From: Aphelocoma coerulescens
Lineage: Eukaryota; Chordata; Aves; Passeriformes; Corvidae
Direction of reading: 5' to 3'
NCBI RefSeq assembly: GCF_041296385.1
Contig: NW_027183503.1
Location: 310,001 to 374,000 of the forward strand
DNA length: 64,000 bases
The notes under the pieces were generated by a model. It did not search any database. It was not told the DNA's origin and saw only the letters and a program-made list of their open reading frames with translations. The stretch's first letter is position 1. Each line of letters starts with the position of its first letter. Shown here in pieces: positions 8,717 through 21,783 of the stretch. A program made the translations under genes and the position numbers.

Positions 8717-10899
8717 GAAGCAAGGGACCATTGTGACACTGCGGGGCCTCATGGAACCAATTGTCCATGATGACAGTGCGGATCAAAGGAGACCATGGTG
8801 ACACTGCGGAACCTGATGGAACCAAGGAGCCATTGTGACACAGTGGGGCCTCATGGAATCAAGGAGACCATTGTGACCCAGGTGTTGCATGTGAAGGCAA
8901 GGAGCCATTGTGCCACTTTGGGCTTCTTCCCTTGAGCTCTGCAGCTGGCTGTCCCAGCCCAGCGCACCATGTGCCACCTGCTCTCCTCAGGGCTCTGCCT
9001 GCACACAGCCCCAGGAGAAGTTTTCCTGTTTGCAAGGAAAGAATGGAAAAGCCGGAGCAGGTTTCCTAAACAACAAACCCCACTCAGGAGCCACATGCTC
9101 AGTACAGGCTGCCTGGAACGATGTCCCCTTTCTACAAGGGTCAGTGTGAGCAGGAATGAATGATCTCTGGGAGCAGAATTCTCGGAGTCTTTCCACTGAA
9201 TTCTCTGTCCCTGTGTCTTGGGGTGACTTTATCATGTGTATCCCCTATTGCTGCTCTATGCCCAGAAGTGAACTTTGTGCATTTCTGTGCCTTTCAACTG
9301 AGCCTGAGAGGGGGGAGAGGAAAAAAAACCGGACAGACTTCTCAGAGCGTTTGTTCAAGGACACACATACACACTCCTCTGCATCCTGCTTGCAGCAAGA
9401 GCAGAGGAAGCAACTTTGTTTCTTTTTAGCCAGTTTTCAGCTCCTTTTCTCTGGGGGGAGATGGAGAGTTGAACTTTGTTTTCCTGGGACTTCGGGGGTT
9501 TTTTCCCCTTCTTCTCTTCTTGACTCTTTCAACATCAGAGCACATTGGGAGAATTTTCTCCCGAGGTGGGGGCCCTGAATGTGGGCCCATGAGCCAGCTG
9601 CAAGGAGGAGGAGAGAGACTACACCTACGGAAGTGTTGGGGTTCCTCCCCCCTGCCATGAGGTCATGGGAGAGGGGACCCTGGGGTAGAGGCATGGCCTG
9701 GGCACGGGGGTCTCCCTGCTCCCTGCTCACATGTGCCCTAACCCTGTTCAGCACTGCTTATTTTGTGTTGCCCTGTGCGAGGAGGGCCCTGGTTGTGCTG
9801 TGATTGCTCAGTTCTTTGGCAGTGCCCCGCCCATGTGGCTGGAGAAGAAAGAGCTCTGAAACTTCTCTCAAGAATCGCTCCCTGTTTCTTTGCACGGGCC
9901 TCGCTGTCTATGGATGTTTCAGGAGACCCCACCGAAACACGGAAGGACTCTCAAATTATCCCAGCTTTCTCTGCACAGCGAGAGCTTTTAATATTTAGCA
10001 TTGCTATCCTTTTCCTGTGTGTTTGTTAAAAAAATAGTTTTTATCTCTTTCACTTTCTTCCCAGGAAAGTTCTTTTTTCCAAAAACCTGGTGGGGGAGGG
10101 CTGGGTGTAACCTGCCTTCTATCAGAGGATATTTTCCTCCACATTTGTCCAAACCGGCACAGCCTGTCCTTTCCCTGGGTGTCTGTTGCAGATGGAAGCT
10201 GCTGGTGCCATTGTCAGCTTGAAGCCCTCTTTTGATGCAAGCAGATGTTGCCAGGTGTGTTCAGCAGCTGTTGCTCAATGCTTATGCCAAGCTATTGTGT
10301 TCCTCATGGAACCAAGGAGCCATTGTGACACTGCAGGGGCTGATGGCATCAAGGAGGCAATTGTGACAGTACAGAACCTCCTAGAAACAAGGCTCCATTG
10401 TGACACCGTGGAGAATCATGGAATCAAGGAGCCCATTGTGACATGGCCAGGCCACATGGAACCAATGGTCCATGGTTACACTGCGGATTCAAGAAGAGCA
10501 CGGTGACACCACGCAACATCATGGAACCATAGGTCCATTGTGACACAGCGGGGCCTCATGGAAACAAGGGGACCATTGTGGCAAAGCAGGGCCTAATGGA
10601 AGCATGGAGAGCATTGTGACACTAAGGAAACTCCTGGAACCAAGATGACCACTGGCACATAATGGAACCTCATGGAAGCAAGCCTCCACAATGACTTTGG
10701 AGGGCCTCAGGGACCACAGGACCCATTGTGACACAGCAGGACCTGGTGGAACCAAGGAGCCTTTGTGATACTCCAGATCCACATGGAAGCCAGGGTGCAC
10801 TGAGACACAGCGGGGCCTTGTTGGAACCAAAGACACCTCTGCAAAAAGCAGGCTAGCTCATAGAAGCAAGGAGTCCATTGTTACAACGTCAAAGCTATG
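8717..10899. repeat. Monomer M5, class B (2183 bp)
   Basis: It carries the same class B indel set as M2 and shares M2's T at offset 1727 (10444). Counterparts M16 (34380) and M19 (40916) have C there, so M2 and M5 are more alike within block I than to their block II partners. Confidence 0.95.
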
Positions 10900-13072
10900 G
10901 AACCAAGGGACCATTGTGACACTGCGGGGCCTCATGGAACCAATTGTCCATGATGACAGTGCGGATCAAAGGAGACCATGGTGACACTGCGGAACCTGAT
11001 GGAACCAAGGAGCCATTGTGACACAGTGGGGCCTCATGGAATCAAGGAGACCATTGTGACCCAGGTGTTGCATGGGAAGGCAAGGAGCCATTGTGACACT
11101 TTGGGCTTCTTCCCTTGAGCTCTGCAGCTGGCTGTCCCAGCCCAGCGCACCATGTGCCACCTGCTCTCCTCAGGGCTCTGCCTGCACACAGCCCCAGGAG
11201 AAGTTTTCCTGTTTGCAAGGAAAGAATGGAAAAGCCGGAGCAGGTTTCCTAAACAACAAACCCCACTCAGGAGCCACATGCTCAGTACAGGCTGCCTGGA
11301 ACGATGTCCCCTTTCTACAAGGGTCAGGGTGAGCAGGAATGAATGATCTCTGGGAGCAGAATTCTCGGAGTCTTTCCACTGAATTCTCTGTCCCTGTGTC
11401 TTGGGGTGACTTTATCGTGTGTATCCCCTATTGCTGCTCTATGCCCAGAAGTGAACTTTGTGCATTTCTGTGCCTTTCAACTGAGCCTGAGAGGGGGGAG
11501 AGGAAAAAAAACCGGACAAATTTCTCAGAGCGTTTGTTCAAGGACACACATACACACTCCTCTGCATCCTGCTTGCAGCAAGAGCAGAGGAAGCAACTTT
11601 GTTTCTTTTTAGCCAGTTTTCAGCTCCTTTTCTCTGGGGGGAGATGGAGAGTTGAACTTTGTTTTCCTGGGACTTTTTGGGGGTTTTTTTCCCTTCTTCT
11701 CTTCTTGACTCTTTCAACATCAGAGCACATTGGGAGAATTTTCTCCCGAGGTGGGGGCCCTGAATGTGGGCCCATGAGCCAGCTGCAAGGAGGAGGAGAG
11801 AGACTACACCTACGGAAGTGTTGGGGTTCCTCCCTCCTGCCATGCGGTCATGGGAGAGGGGACCCTGGGGTAGAGGCATGGCCTGGGCACGGGGGGTCTC
11901 CCTGCTTACATGTGCCCTAATCCTGTTCAGCACTGCTTATTTTGTGTTGCCCTGTGCGAGGAGGGCCCTGGTTGTGCTGTGATTGCTCAGTTCTTTGGCA
12001 GTGCCCCGCCCATGTGGCTGGAGAAGAAAGAGCTCTGAAACTTCTCTCAAGAATGGCTCCCTGTTTCTTTGCACGGGCCTCGCTGTCTATGGATGTTTCA
12101 GGAGACCCCACCGAAACACGGAAGGACTCTCAAATTATCCCAGCTTTCTCTGCACAGCGAGAGCTTTTAATATTTAGCATTGCTATCGTTTTCCTGTGTG
12201 TTTGTTAAAAAAATAGTTTTTATCTCTTTCACTTTCTTCCCAGGAAAGTTCTTTTTTCCAAAAACCTGGTGGGGGAGGGCTGGGTGTAACCTGCCTTCTA
12301 TCAGAGGATATTTTCCTCCACATTTGTCCAAACCGGCATAGCCTGTCCTTTCCTGGGTCTCTGTTGCAGATGGAAGCTGCTGGTGCCATTGTCAGCTTGA
12401 AGCCCTCTTTTGATGCAAGCAGATGTTGCCAGGTGTGTTCAGCAGCTGTTGCTCAATGCTTATGCCAAGCTATTGTGTTCCTCATGGAACCAAGGAGCCA
12501 TTGTGACACTGCAGGGGCTGATGGCATCAAGGAGGCAATTGTGACAGTACAGAACCTCCTAGAAACAAGGCTCCATTGTGACACCGTGGGGAATCATGGA
12601 ATCAAGGAGCCCATTGTGACACGGCTGCATGGAACCAATGGTCCATGGTTACACTGCGGATTCAAGAAGAGCACGGTGACACCACGCAACATCATGGAAC
12701 CATAGGTCCATTGTGACACAGCGGGGCCTCATGGAAACAAGGGGACCATTGTGGCAAAGCAGGGCCTAATGGAAGCATGGAGAGCATTGTGACACTAAGG
12801 AAACTCCTGGAACCAAGATGACCACTGGCACATAATGGAACCTCATGGAAGCAAGCCTCCACGATGGTTTTGGAGGGCCTCAGGGACCACAGGACCCATT
12901 GTGACACAGCAGGACCTGGTGGAACCAAGGAGCCTTTGTGATACTCCAGATCCACATGGAAGCCAGGGTGCACTGAGACACAGCGGGGCCTTGTTGGAAC
13001 CAAAGACACCTCTGCAAAAAGCAGGCTAGCTCATAGAAGCAAGGAGTCCATTGTTACAACGTCAAAGCTATG
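10900..13072. repeat. Monomer M6, class C (2173 bp)
   Basis: Class C indel set, with AAGAATGGC near 12049 and ACACGGAAGG near 12115. That combination is shared with M20, its counterpart in block II. Confidence 0.95.
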
Positions 13073-15247
13073 GAACCAAGGGACCATTGTGACACTGCGG
13101 GGCCTCATGGAACCAATTGTCCATGATGACAGTGCGGATCAAAGGAGACCATGGTGACACTGCGGAACCTGATGGAACCAAGGAGCCATTGTGACACAGT
13201 GGGGCCTCATGGAATCAAGGAGACCATTGTGACCCAGGTGTTGCATGGGAAGGCAAGGAGCCATTGTGACACTTTGGGCTTCTTCCCTTGAGCTCTGCAG
13301 CTGGCTGTCCCAGCCCAGCGCACCATGTGCCACCTGCTCTCCTCAGGGCTCTGCCTGCACACAGCCCCAGGAGAAGTTTTCCTGTTTGCAAGGAAAGAAT
13401 GGAAAAGCCGGAGCAGGTTTCCTAAACAACAAACCCCACTCAGGAGCCACATGCTCAGTACAGGCTGCCTGGAACGATGTCCCCTTTCTACAAGGGTCAG
13501 TGTGAGCAGGAATGAATGATCTCTGGGAGCAGAATTCTCGGAGTCTTTCCACTGAATTCTCTGTCCCTGTGTCTTGGGGTGACTTTATTGTGTGTATCCC
13601 CTATTGCTGCTCTATGCCCAGAAGTGAACTTTGTGCGTTTCTGTGCCTTTCAACTGAGCCTGAGAGGGGGGAGAGGAAAAAAACCGGACAAACTTCTCAG
13701 AGCGTTTTTTCAAGGACACACATACACACTCCTCTGCATCCTGCTTGCAGCAAGAGCAGAGGAAGCAACTTGGTTTCTTTTTTGCCAGTTTTCAGCTCCT
13801 TTTCTCTGGGGGGAGATGGAGAGTTGAACTTTGTTTTCCTGGGACTTCGGGGGTTTTTTTTCCCTTCTTCTCTTCTTGACTCTTTCAACATCAGAGCACA
13901 TTGGGAGAATTTTCTCCCGAGGTGGGGGCCCTGAATGTGGGCCCATGAGCCAGCTGCAAGGAGGAGGAGAGAGACTACACCTACGGAAGTGTTGGGGTTC
14001 CTCCCCCCTGCCATGCGGTCATGGGAGAGGGGACCCTGGGGTAGAGGCATGGCCTGGGCACGGGGTCTCCCTGCTCCCTGCTCACATGTGCCCTAACCCT
14101 GTTCAGCACTGCTTATTTTGTGTTGCCCTGTGCGAGGAGGGCCCTGGTTGTGCTGTGATTGCTCAGTTCTTTGGCAGTGCCCCGCCCATGTGGCTGGAGA
14201 AGAAAGAGCTCTGAAACTTCTCTCAAGAATCGCTCCCTGTTTCTTTGCACGGGCCTCGCTGTCTATGGATGTTTCAGGAGACCCCACCGAAACACAGAAG
14301 GACTCTCAAATTATCCCAGCTTTCTCTGCACAGCGAGAGCTTTTAATATTTAGCATTGTTATCCTTTTCCTGTGTGTTTGTTAAAAAAATAGTTTTTATC
14401 TCTTTCACTTTCTTCCCAGGAAAGTTCTTTTTTCCAAAAACCTGGTGGGGGAGGGCTGGGTGTAACCTGCCTTCTATCAGAGGATATTTTCCTCCACATT
14501 TGTCCAAACCGGCACAGCCTGTCCTTTCCTGGGTCTCTGTTGCAGATGGAAGCTGCTGGTGCCATTGTCAGCTTGAAGCCCTCTTTTGATGCAAGCAGAT
14601 GTTGCCAGGTGTGTTCAGCAGTTGTTGCTCAATGCTTATGCCAAGCTATTGTGTTCCTCATGGAACCAAGGAGCCATTGTGACACTGCAGGGGCTGATGG
14701 CATCAAGGAGGCAATTGTGACAGTACAGAACCTCCTAGAAACAAGGCTCCATTGTGACACCGTGGGGAATCATGGAATCAAGGAGCCCATTGTGACACGG
14801 CTGCATGGAACCAATGGTCCAGGTTACACGGCGGATTCAAGAAGAGCACGGTGACACCACGCAACATCATGGAACCATAGGTCCATTGTGACACAGCGGG
14901 GCCTCATGGAAACAAGGGGACCATTGTGGCAAAGCAGGGCCTAATGGAAGCATGGAGGGCATTGTGACACTAAGGAAACTCCTGGAACCAAGATGACCAC
15001 TGGCACATAATGGAACCTCATGGAAGCAAGCCTCCACAATGACTTTGGAGGGCCTCAGGGACCACAGGACCCATTGTGACACAGCAGGACCTGGTGGAAC
15101 CAAGGAGCCTTTGTGATACTCCAGATCCACATGGAAGCCAGGGTGCACTGAGACACAGCGGGGCCTTGTTGGAACCAAAGACACCTCTGCAAAAAGCAGG
15201 CTAGCTCATAGAAGCAAGGAGTCCATTGTTACAACGTCAAAGCTATG
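13073..15247. repeat. Monomer M7, class D (2175 bp)
   Basis: Class D combines a 5' half with seven A, TTTATTGTG, GGACACACA, CTTCGGGGG followed by eight T and the long CACGGGGTC-CTCCCTGCTCACATG segment, with a 3' half like C/E (TTCCAAAAACC and GGCTGCATGG). Private T at 14622 and the ACACGGCGG form near 14828 are shared with M21. It is 1 bp shorter than M21 because GGTCCAGG replaces GGTCCATGG near 14817. Confidence 0.93.
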
Positions 15248-17427
15248 GAACCAAGGGACCATTGTGACACTGCGGGGCCTCATGGAACCAATTGTCCATG
15301 ATGACAGTGCGGATCAAAGGAGACCATGGTGACACTGCGGAACCTGATGGAACCAAGGAGCCATTGTGACACAGTGGGGCCTCATGGAATCAAGGAGACC
15401 ATTGTGACCCAGGTGTTGCATGGGAAGGCAAGGAGCCATTGTGACACTTTGGGCTTCTTCCCTTGAGCTCTGCAGCTGGCTGTCCCAGCCCAGCGCACCA
15501 TGTGCCACCTGCTCTCATCAGGGCTCTGCCTGCACACAGCCCCAGGAGAAGTTTTCCTGTTTGCAAGGAAAGAATGGAAAAGCCGGAGCAGGTTTCCTAA
15601 ACAACAAACCCCACTCAGGAGCCACATGCTCAGTACAGGCTGCCTGGAACGATGTCCCCTTTCTACAAGGGTCAGGGTGAGCAGGAATGAATGATCTCTG
15701 GGAGCAGAATTCTCGGAGTCTTTCCACTGAATTCTCTGTCCCTGTGTCTTGGGGTGACTTTATTGTGTGTATCCCCTATTGCTGCTCTATGCCCAGAAGT
15801 GAACTTTGTGCGTTTCTGTGCCTTTCAACTGGGCCTGAGAGGGGGGAGAGGAAAAAAACCGGACAAACTTCTCAGAGCATTTTTTCAAGGAGACACATAC
15901 ACACTCCTCTGCATCCTGCTTGCAGCAAGAGCAGAGGAAGCAACTTGGTTTCTTTTTTGCCAGTTTTCAGCTCCTTTTCTCTGGGGGGAGATGGAGAGTT
16001 GAACTTTGTTTTCCTGGGACTTCGGGGGTTTTTTTTCCCTTCTTCTCTTCTTGACTCTTTCAACATCAGAGCACATTGGGAGAATTTTCTCCCGAGGTGG
16101 GGGCCCTGAATGTGGGCCCATGAGCCAGCTGCAAGGAGGAGGAGAGAGACTACACCTACGGAAGTGTTGGGGTTCCTCCCTCCTGCCATGCGGTCATGGG
16201 AGAGGGGACCCTGGGGTAGAGGCATGGCCTGGGCACGGGGTCTCCCTGCTCCCTGCTCACATGTGCCCTAATCCTGTTCAGCACTGCTTATTTTGTGTTG
16301 CCCTGTGCGAGGAGGGCCCTGGTTGTGCTGTGATTGCTCAGTTCTTTGGCAGTGCCCCGCCCATGTGGCTGGAGAAGAAAGAGCTCTGAAACTTCTCTCA
16401 AGAATCGCTCCCTGTTTCTTTGCACGGGCCTCGCTGTCTATGGATGTTTCAGGAGACCCCACCGAAACACAGAAGGACTCTCAAATTATCCCAGCTTTCT
16501 CTGCACAGCGAGAGCCTTTAATATTTAGCATTGTTATCCTTTTCCTGGGTGTTTGTTAAAAAAATGGTTTTTATCTCTTTCACTTTCTTCCCAGGAAAAT
16601 TCTTTTTTCCCGAAGCTGGTGGGGGAGGGCTGGGTGTAACCTGCCTTCTATCAGAGGATATTTTCCTCCACATTTGTCCAAACCGGCACAGCCTGTCCTT
16701 TCCTGGGTCTCTGTTGCAGATGGAAGCTGCTGGTGCCATTCTCAGCTTGAAGCCCTCTTTTGATGCAAGCAGATGTTGCCAGGTGTGTTCAGCAGCTGTT
16801 GCTCAATGCTTATGCCAAGCTGTTGTGTTCCTCATGGAACCAAGGAGCCATTGTGACACTGCAGGGGCTGATGGCATCAAGGAGGCAATTGTGACAGTAC
16901 AGAACCTCCTAGAAACAAGGCTCCATTGTGACACCGTGGGGAATCATGGAATCAAGGAGCCCATTGTGACACGGCCAGGCCACATGGAACCAATGGTCCA
17001 TTGTTACACTGCGGATTCAAGAAGAGCACGGTGACACCACGCAACATCACGGAACCATAGGTCCATTGTGACACAGCGGGGCCTCATGGAAACAAGGGGA
17101 CCATTGTGGCAAAGCAGGGCCTAATGGAAGCATGGAGGGCATTGTGACACTAAGGAAACTCCTGGAACCAAGATGACCACTGGCACATAATGGAACCTCA
17201 TGGAAGCAAGCCTCCACGATGGTTTTGGAGGGCCTCAGGGACCACAGGACCCATTGTGACACAGCAGGACCTGGTGGAACCAAGGAGCCTTTGTGATACT
17301 CCAGATCCACATGGAAGCCAGGGTGCACTGAGACACAGCGGGGCCTTGTTGGAACCAAAGACACCTCTGCAAAAAGCAGGCTAGCTCATAGAAGCAAGGA
17401 GTCCTTTGTTACAACATCAAACCTATG
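15248..17427. repeat. Monomer M8, class A (2180 bp)
   Basis: Full class A set. The private A at 15517 (CTCTCATCAG) occurs otherwise only in M22 (45990), which anchors the HOR register. Confidence 0.95.
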
Positions 17428-19610
17428 GAAGCAAGGGACCATTGTGACACTGCGGGGCCTCATGGAACCAATTGTCCATGATGACAGTGCGGATCAAAGG
17501 AGACCATGGTGACACTGCGGAACCTGATGGAACCAAGGAGCCATTGTGACACAGTGGGGCCTCATGGAATCAAGGAGACCATTGTGACCCAGGTGTTGCA
17601 TGTGAAGGCAAGGAGCCATTGTGACACTTTGGGCTTCTTCCCTTGAGCTCTGCAGCTGGCTGTCCCAGCCCAGCGCACCATGTGCCACCTGCTCTCCTCA
17701 GGGCTCTGCCTGCACACAGCCCCAGGAGAAGTTTTCCTGTTTGCAAGGAAAGAATGGAAAAGCCGGAGCAGGTTTCCTAAACAACAAACCCCACTCAGGA
17801 GCCACATGCTCAGTACAGGCTGCCTGGAACGATGTCCCCTTTCTACAAGGGTCAGTGTGAGCAGGAATGAATGATCTCTGGGAGCAGAATTCTCGGAGTC
17901 TTTCCACTGAATTCTCTGTCCCTGTGTCTTGGGGTGACTTTATCATGTGTATCCCCTATTGCTGCTCTATGCCCAGAAGTGAACTTTGTGCATTTCTGTG
18001 CCTTTCAACTGAGCCTGAGAGGGGGGAGAGGAAAAAAAACCGGACAGACTTCTCAGAGCGTTTGTTCAAGGACACACATACACACTCCTCTGCATCCTGC
18101 TTGCAGCAAGAGCAGAGGAAGCAACTTTGTTTCTTTTTAGCCAGTTTTCAGCTCCTTTTCTCTGGGGGGAGATGGAGAGTTGAACTTTGTTTTCCTGGGA
18201 CTTCGGGGGTTTTTTCCCCTTCTTCTCTTCTTGACTCTTTCAACATCAGAGCACATTGGGAGAATTTTCTCCCGAGGTGGGGGCCCTGAATGTGGGCCCA
18301 TGAGCCAGCTGCAAGGAGGAGGAGAGAGACTACACCTACGGAAGTGTTGGGGTTCCTCCCCCCTGCCATGAGGTCATGGGAGAGGGGACCCTGGGGTAGA
18401 GGCATGGCCTGGGCACGGGGGTCTCCCTGCTCCCTGCTCACATGTGCCCTAACCCTGTTCAGCACTGCTTATTTTGTGTTGCCCTGTGCGAGGAGGGCCC
18501 TGGTTGTGCTGTGATTGCTCAGTTCTTTGGCAGTGCCCCGCCCATGTGGCTGGAGAAGAAAGAGCTCTGAAACTTCTCTCAAGAATCGCTCCCTGTTTCT
18601 TTGCACGGGCCTCGCTGTCTATGGATGTTTCAGGAGACCCCACCGAAACACGGAAGGACTCTCAAATTATCCCAGCTTTCTCTGCACAGCGAGAGCTTTT
18701 AATATTTAGCATTGCTATCCTTTTCCTGTGTGTTTGTTAAAAAAATAGTTTTTATCTCTTTCACTTTCTTCCCAGGAAAGTTCTTTTTTCCAAAAACCTG
18801 GTGGGGGAGGGCTGGGTGTAACCTGCCTTCTATCAGAGGATATTTTCCTCCACATTTGTCCAAACCGGCACAGCCTGTCCTTTCCCTGGGTGTCTGTTGC
18901 AGATGGAAGCTGCTGGTGCCATTGTCAGCTTGAAGCCCTCTTTTGATGCAAGCAGATGTTGCCAGGTGTGTTCAGCAGCTGTTGCTCAATGCTTATGCCA
19001 AGCTATTGTGTTCCTCATGGAACCAAGGAGCCATTGTGACACTGCAGGGGCTGATGGCATCAAGGAGGCAATTGTGACAGTACAGAACCTCCTAGAAACA
19101 AGGCTCCATTGTGACACCGTGGGGAATCATGGAATCAAGGAGCCCATTGTGACACGGCCAGGCCACATGGAACCAATGGTCCATGGTTACACTGCGGATT
19201 CAAGAAGAGCACGGTGACACCACGCAACATCATGGAACCATAGGTCCATTGTGACACAGCGGGGCCTCATGGAAACAAGGGGACCATTGTGGCAAAGCAG
19301 GGCCTAATGGAAGCATGGAGAGCATTGTGACACTAAGGAAACTCCTGGAACCAAGATGACCACTGGCACATAATGGAACCTCATGGAAGCAAGCCTCCAC
19401 AATGACTTTGGAGGGCCTCAGGGACCACAGGACCCATTGTGACACAGCAGGACCTGGTGGAACCAAGGAGCCTTTGTGATACTCCACATCCACATGGAAG
19501 CCAGGGTGCACTGAGACACAGCGGGGCCTTGTTGGAACCAAAGACACCTCTGCAAAAAGCAGGCTAGCTCATAGAAGCAAGGAGTCCATTGTTACAACGT
19601 CAAAGCTATG
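17428..19610. repeat. Monomer M9, class B, partly converted (2183 bp)
   Basis: Class B indels with GCATGTGAAGG, but CATTGTGACAC in place of B's CATTGTGCCAC. The last third has CACATCCACATGG near 19487 and a GGGGAATC form, as in C*/E monomers. It sits between pure B (M2) and the more mosaic M23, its counterpart in block II. Confidence 0.9.
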
Positions 19611-21783
19611 GAACCAAGGGACCATTGTGACACTGCGGGGCCTCATGGAACCAATTGTCCATGATGACAGTGCGGATGAAAGGAGACCATGGTGACACTG
19701 CGGAACCTGATGGAACCAAGGAGCCAGTGTGACACAGTGGGGCCTCATGGAATCAAGGAGACCATTGTGACCCAGGTGTTGCATGGGAAGGCAAGGAGCC
19801 ATTGTGACACTTTGGGCTTCTTCCCTTGAGCTCTGCAGCTGGCTGTCCCAGCCCAGCACACCATGTGCCACCTGCTCTCCTCAGGGCTCTGCCTGCACAC
19901 AGCCCCAGGAGAAGTTTTCCTGTTTGCAAGGAAAGAATGGAAAAGCCGGAGCAGGTTTCCTAAACAACAAACCCCACTCAGGAGCCACATGCTCAGTACA
20001 GGCTGCCTGGAACGATGTCCCCTTTCTACAAGGGTCAGGGTGAGCAGGAATGAATGATCTCTGGGAGCAGAATTCTCGGAGTCTTTCCACTGAATTCTCT
20101 GTCCCTGTGTCTTGGGGTGACTTTATCGTGTGTATCCCCTATTGCTGCTCTATGCCCAGAAGTGAACTTTGTGCATTTCTGTGCCTTTCAACTGAGCCTG
20201 AGAGGGGGGAGAGGAAAAAAAACCGGACAAATTTCTCAGAGCGTTTGTTCAAGGACACACATACACACTCCTCTGCATCCTGCTTGCAGCAAGAGCAGAG
20301 GAAGCAACTTTGTTTCTTTTTAGCCAGTTTTCAGCTCCTTTTCTCTGGGGGGAGATGGAGAGTTGAACTTTGTTTTCCTGGGACTTTTTGGGGGTTTTTT
20401 TCCCTTCTTCTCTTCTTGACTCTTTCAACATCAGAGCACATTGGGAGAATTTTCTCCCGAGGTGGGGGCCCTGAATGTGGGCCCATGAGCCAGCTGCAAG
20501 GAGGAGGAGAGAGACTACACCTACGGAAGTGTTGGGGTTCCTCCCCCCTGCCATGAGGTCATGGGAGAGGGGACCCTGGGGTAGAGGCATGGCCTGGGCA
20601 CGGGGGGTCTCCCTGCTTACATGTGCCCTAATCCTGTTCAGCACTGCTTATTTTGTGTTGCCCTGTGCGAGGAGGGCCCTGGTTGTGCTGTGATTGCTCA
20701 GTTCTTTGGCAGTGCCCCGCCCATGTGGCTGGAGAAGAAAGAGCTCTGAAACTTCTCTCAAGAATCGCTCCCTGTTTCTTTGCACGGGCCTCGCTGTCTA
20801 TGGATGTTTCAGGAGACCCCACCGAAACACGGAAGGACTCTCAAATTATCCCAGCTTTCTCTGCACAGCGAGAGCTTTTAATATTTAGCATTGCTATCGT
20901 TTTCCTGTGTGTTTGTTAAAAAAATAGTTTTTATCTCTTTCACTTTCTTCCCAGGAAAGTTCTTTTTTCCAAAAACCTGGTGGGGGAGGGCTGGGTGTAA
21001 CCTGCCTTCTATCAGAGGATATTTTCCTCCACATTTGTCCAAACCGGCATAGCCTGTCCTTTCCTGGGTCTCTGTTGCAGATGGAAGCTGCTGGTGCCAT
21101 TGTCAGCTTGAAGCCCTCTTTTGATGCAAGCAGATGTTGCCAGGTGTGTTCAGCAGCTGTTGCTCAATGCTTATGCCAAGCTATTGTGTTCCTCATGGAA
21201 CCAAGGAGCCATTGTGACACTGCAGGGGCTGATGGCATCAAGGAGGCAATTGTGACAGTACAGAACCTCCTAGAAACAAGGCTCCATTGTGACACCGTGG
21301 GGAATCATGGAATCAAGGAGCCCATTGTGACACGGCTGCATGGAACCAATGGTCCATGGTTACACTGCGGATTCAAGAAGAGCACGGTGACACCACGCAA
21401 CATCATGGAACCATAGGTCCATTGTGACACAGCGGGGCCTCATGGAAACAAGGGGACCATTGTGGCAAAGCAGGGCCTAATGGAAGCATGGAGAGCATTG
21501 TGACACTAAGGAAACTCCTGGAACCAAGATGACCACTGGCACATAATGGAACCTCATGGAAGCAAGCCTCCACAATGACTTTGGAGGGCCTCAGGGACCA
21601 CAGGACCCATTGTGACACAGCAGGACCTGGTGGAACCAAGGAGCCTTTGTGATACTCCACATCCACATGGAAGCCAGGGTGCACTGAGACACAGCGGGGC
21701 CTTGTTGGAACCAAAGACACCTCTGCAAAAAGCAGGCTAGCTCATAGAAGCAAGGAGTCCATTGTTACAACGTCAAAGCTATG
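19611..21783. repeat. Monomer M10, class C subtype (2173 bp)
   Basis: Class C indels with G at 19678 (GCGGATGAAAGG), G at 19727 (GAGCCAGTGTG) and A at 19858 (CCCAGCACACC). All three recur in M24 at the same offsets. It differs from other C monomers in having GAGGTCATGG rather than GCGGTCATGG, and CACAATGACTTTGG in the minisatellite. Confidence 0.95.
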
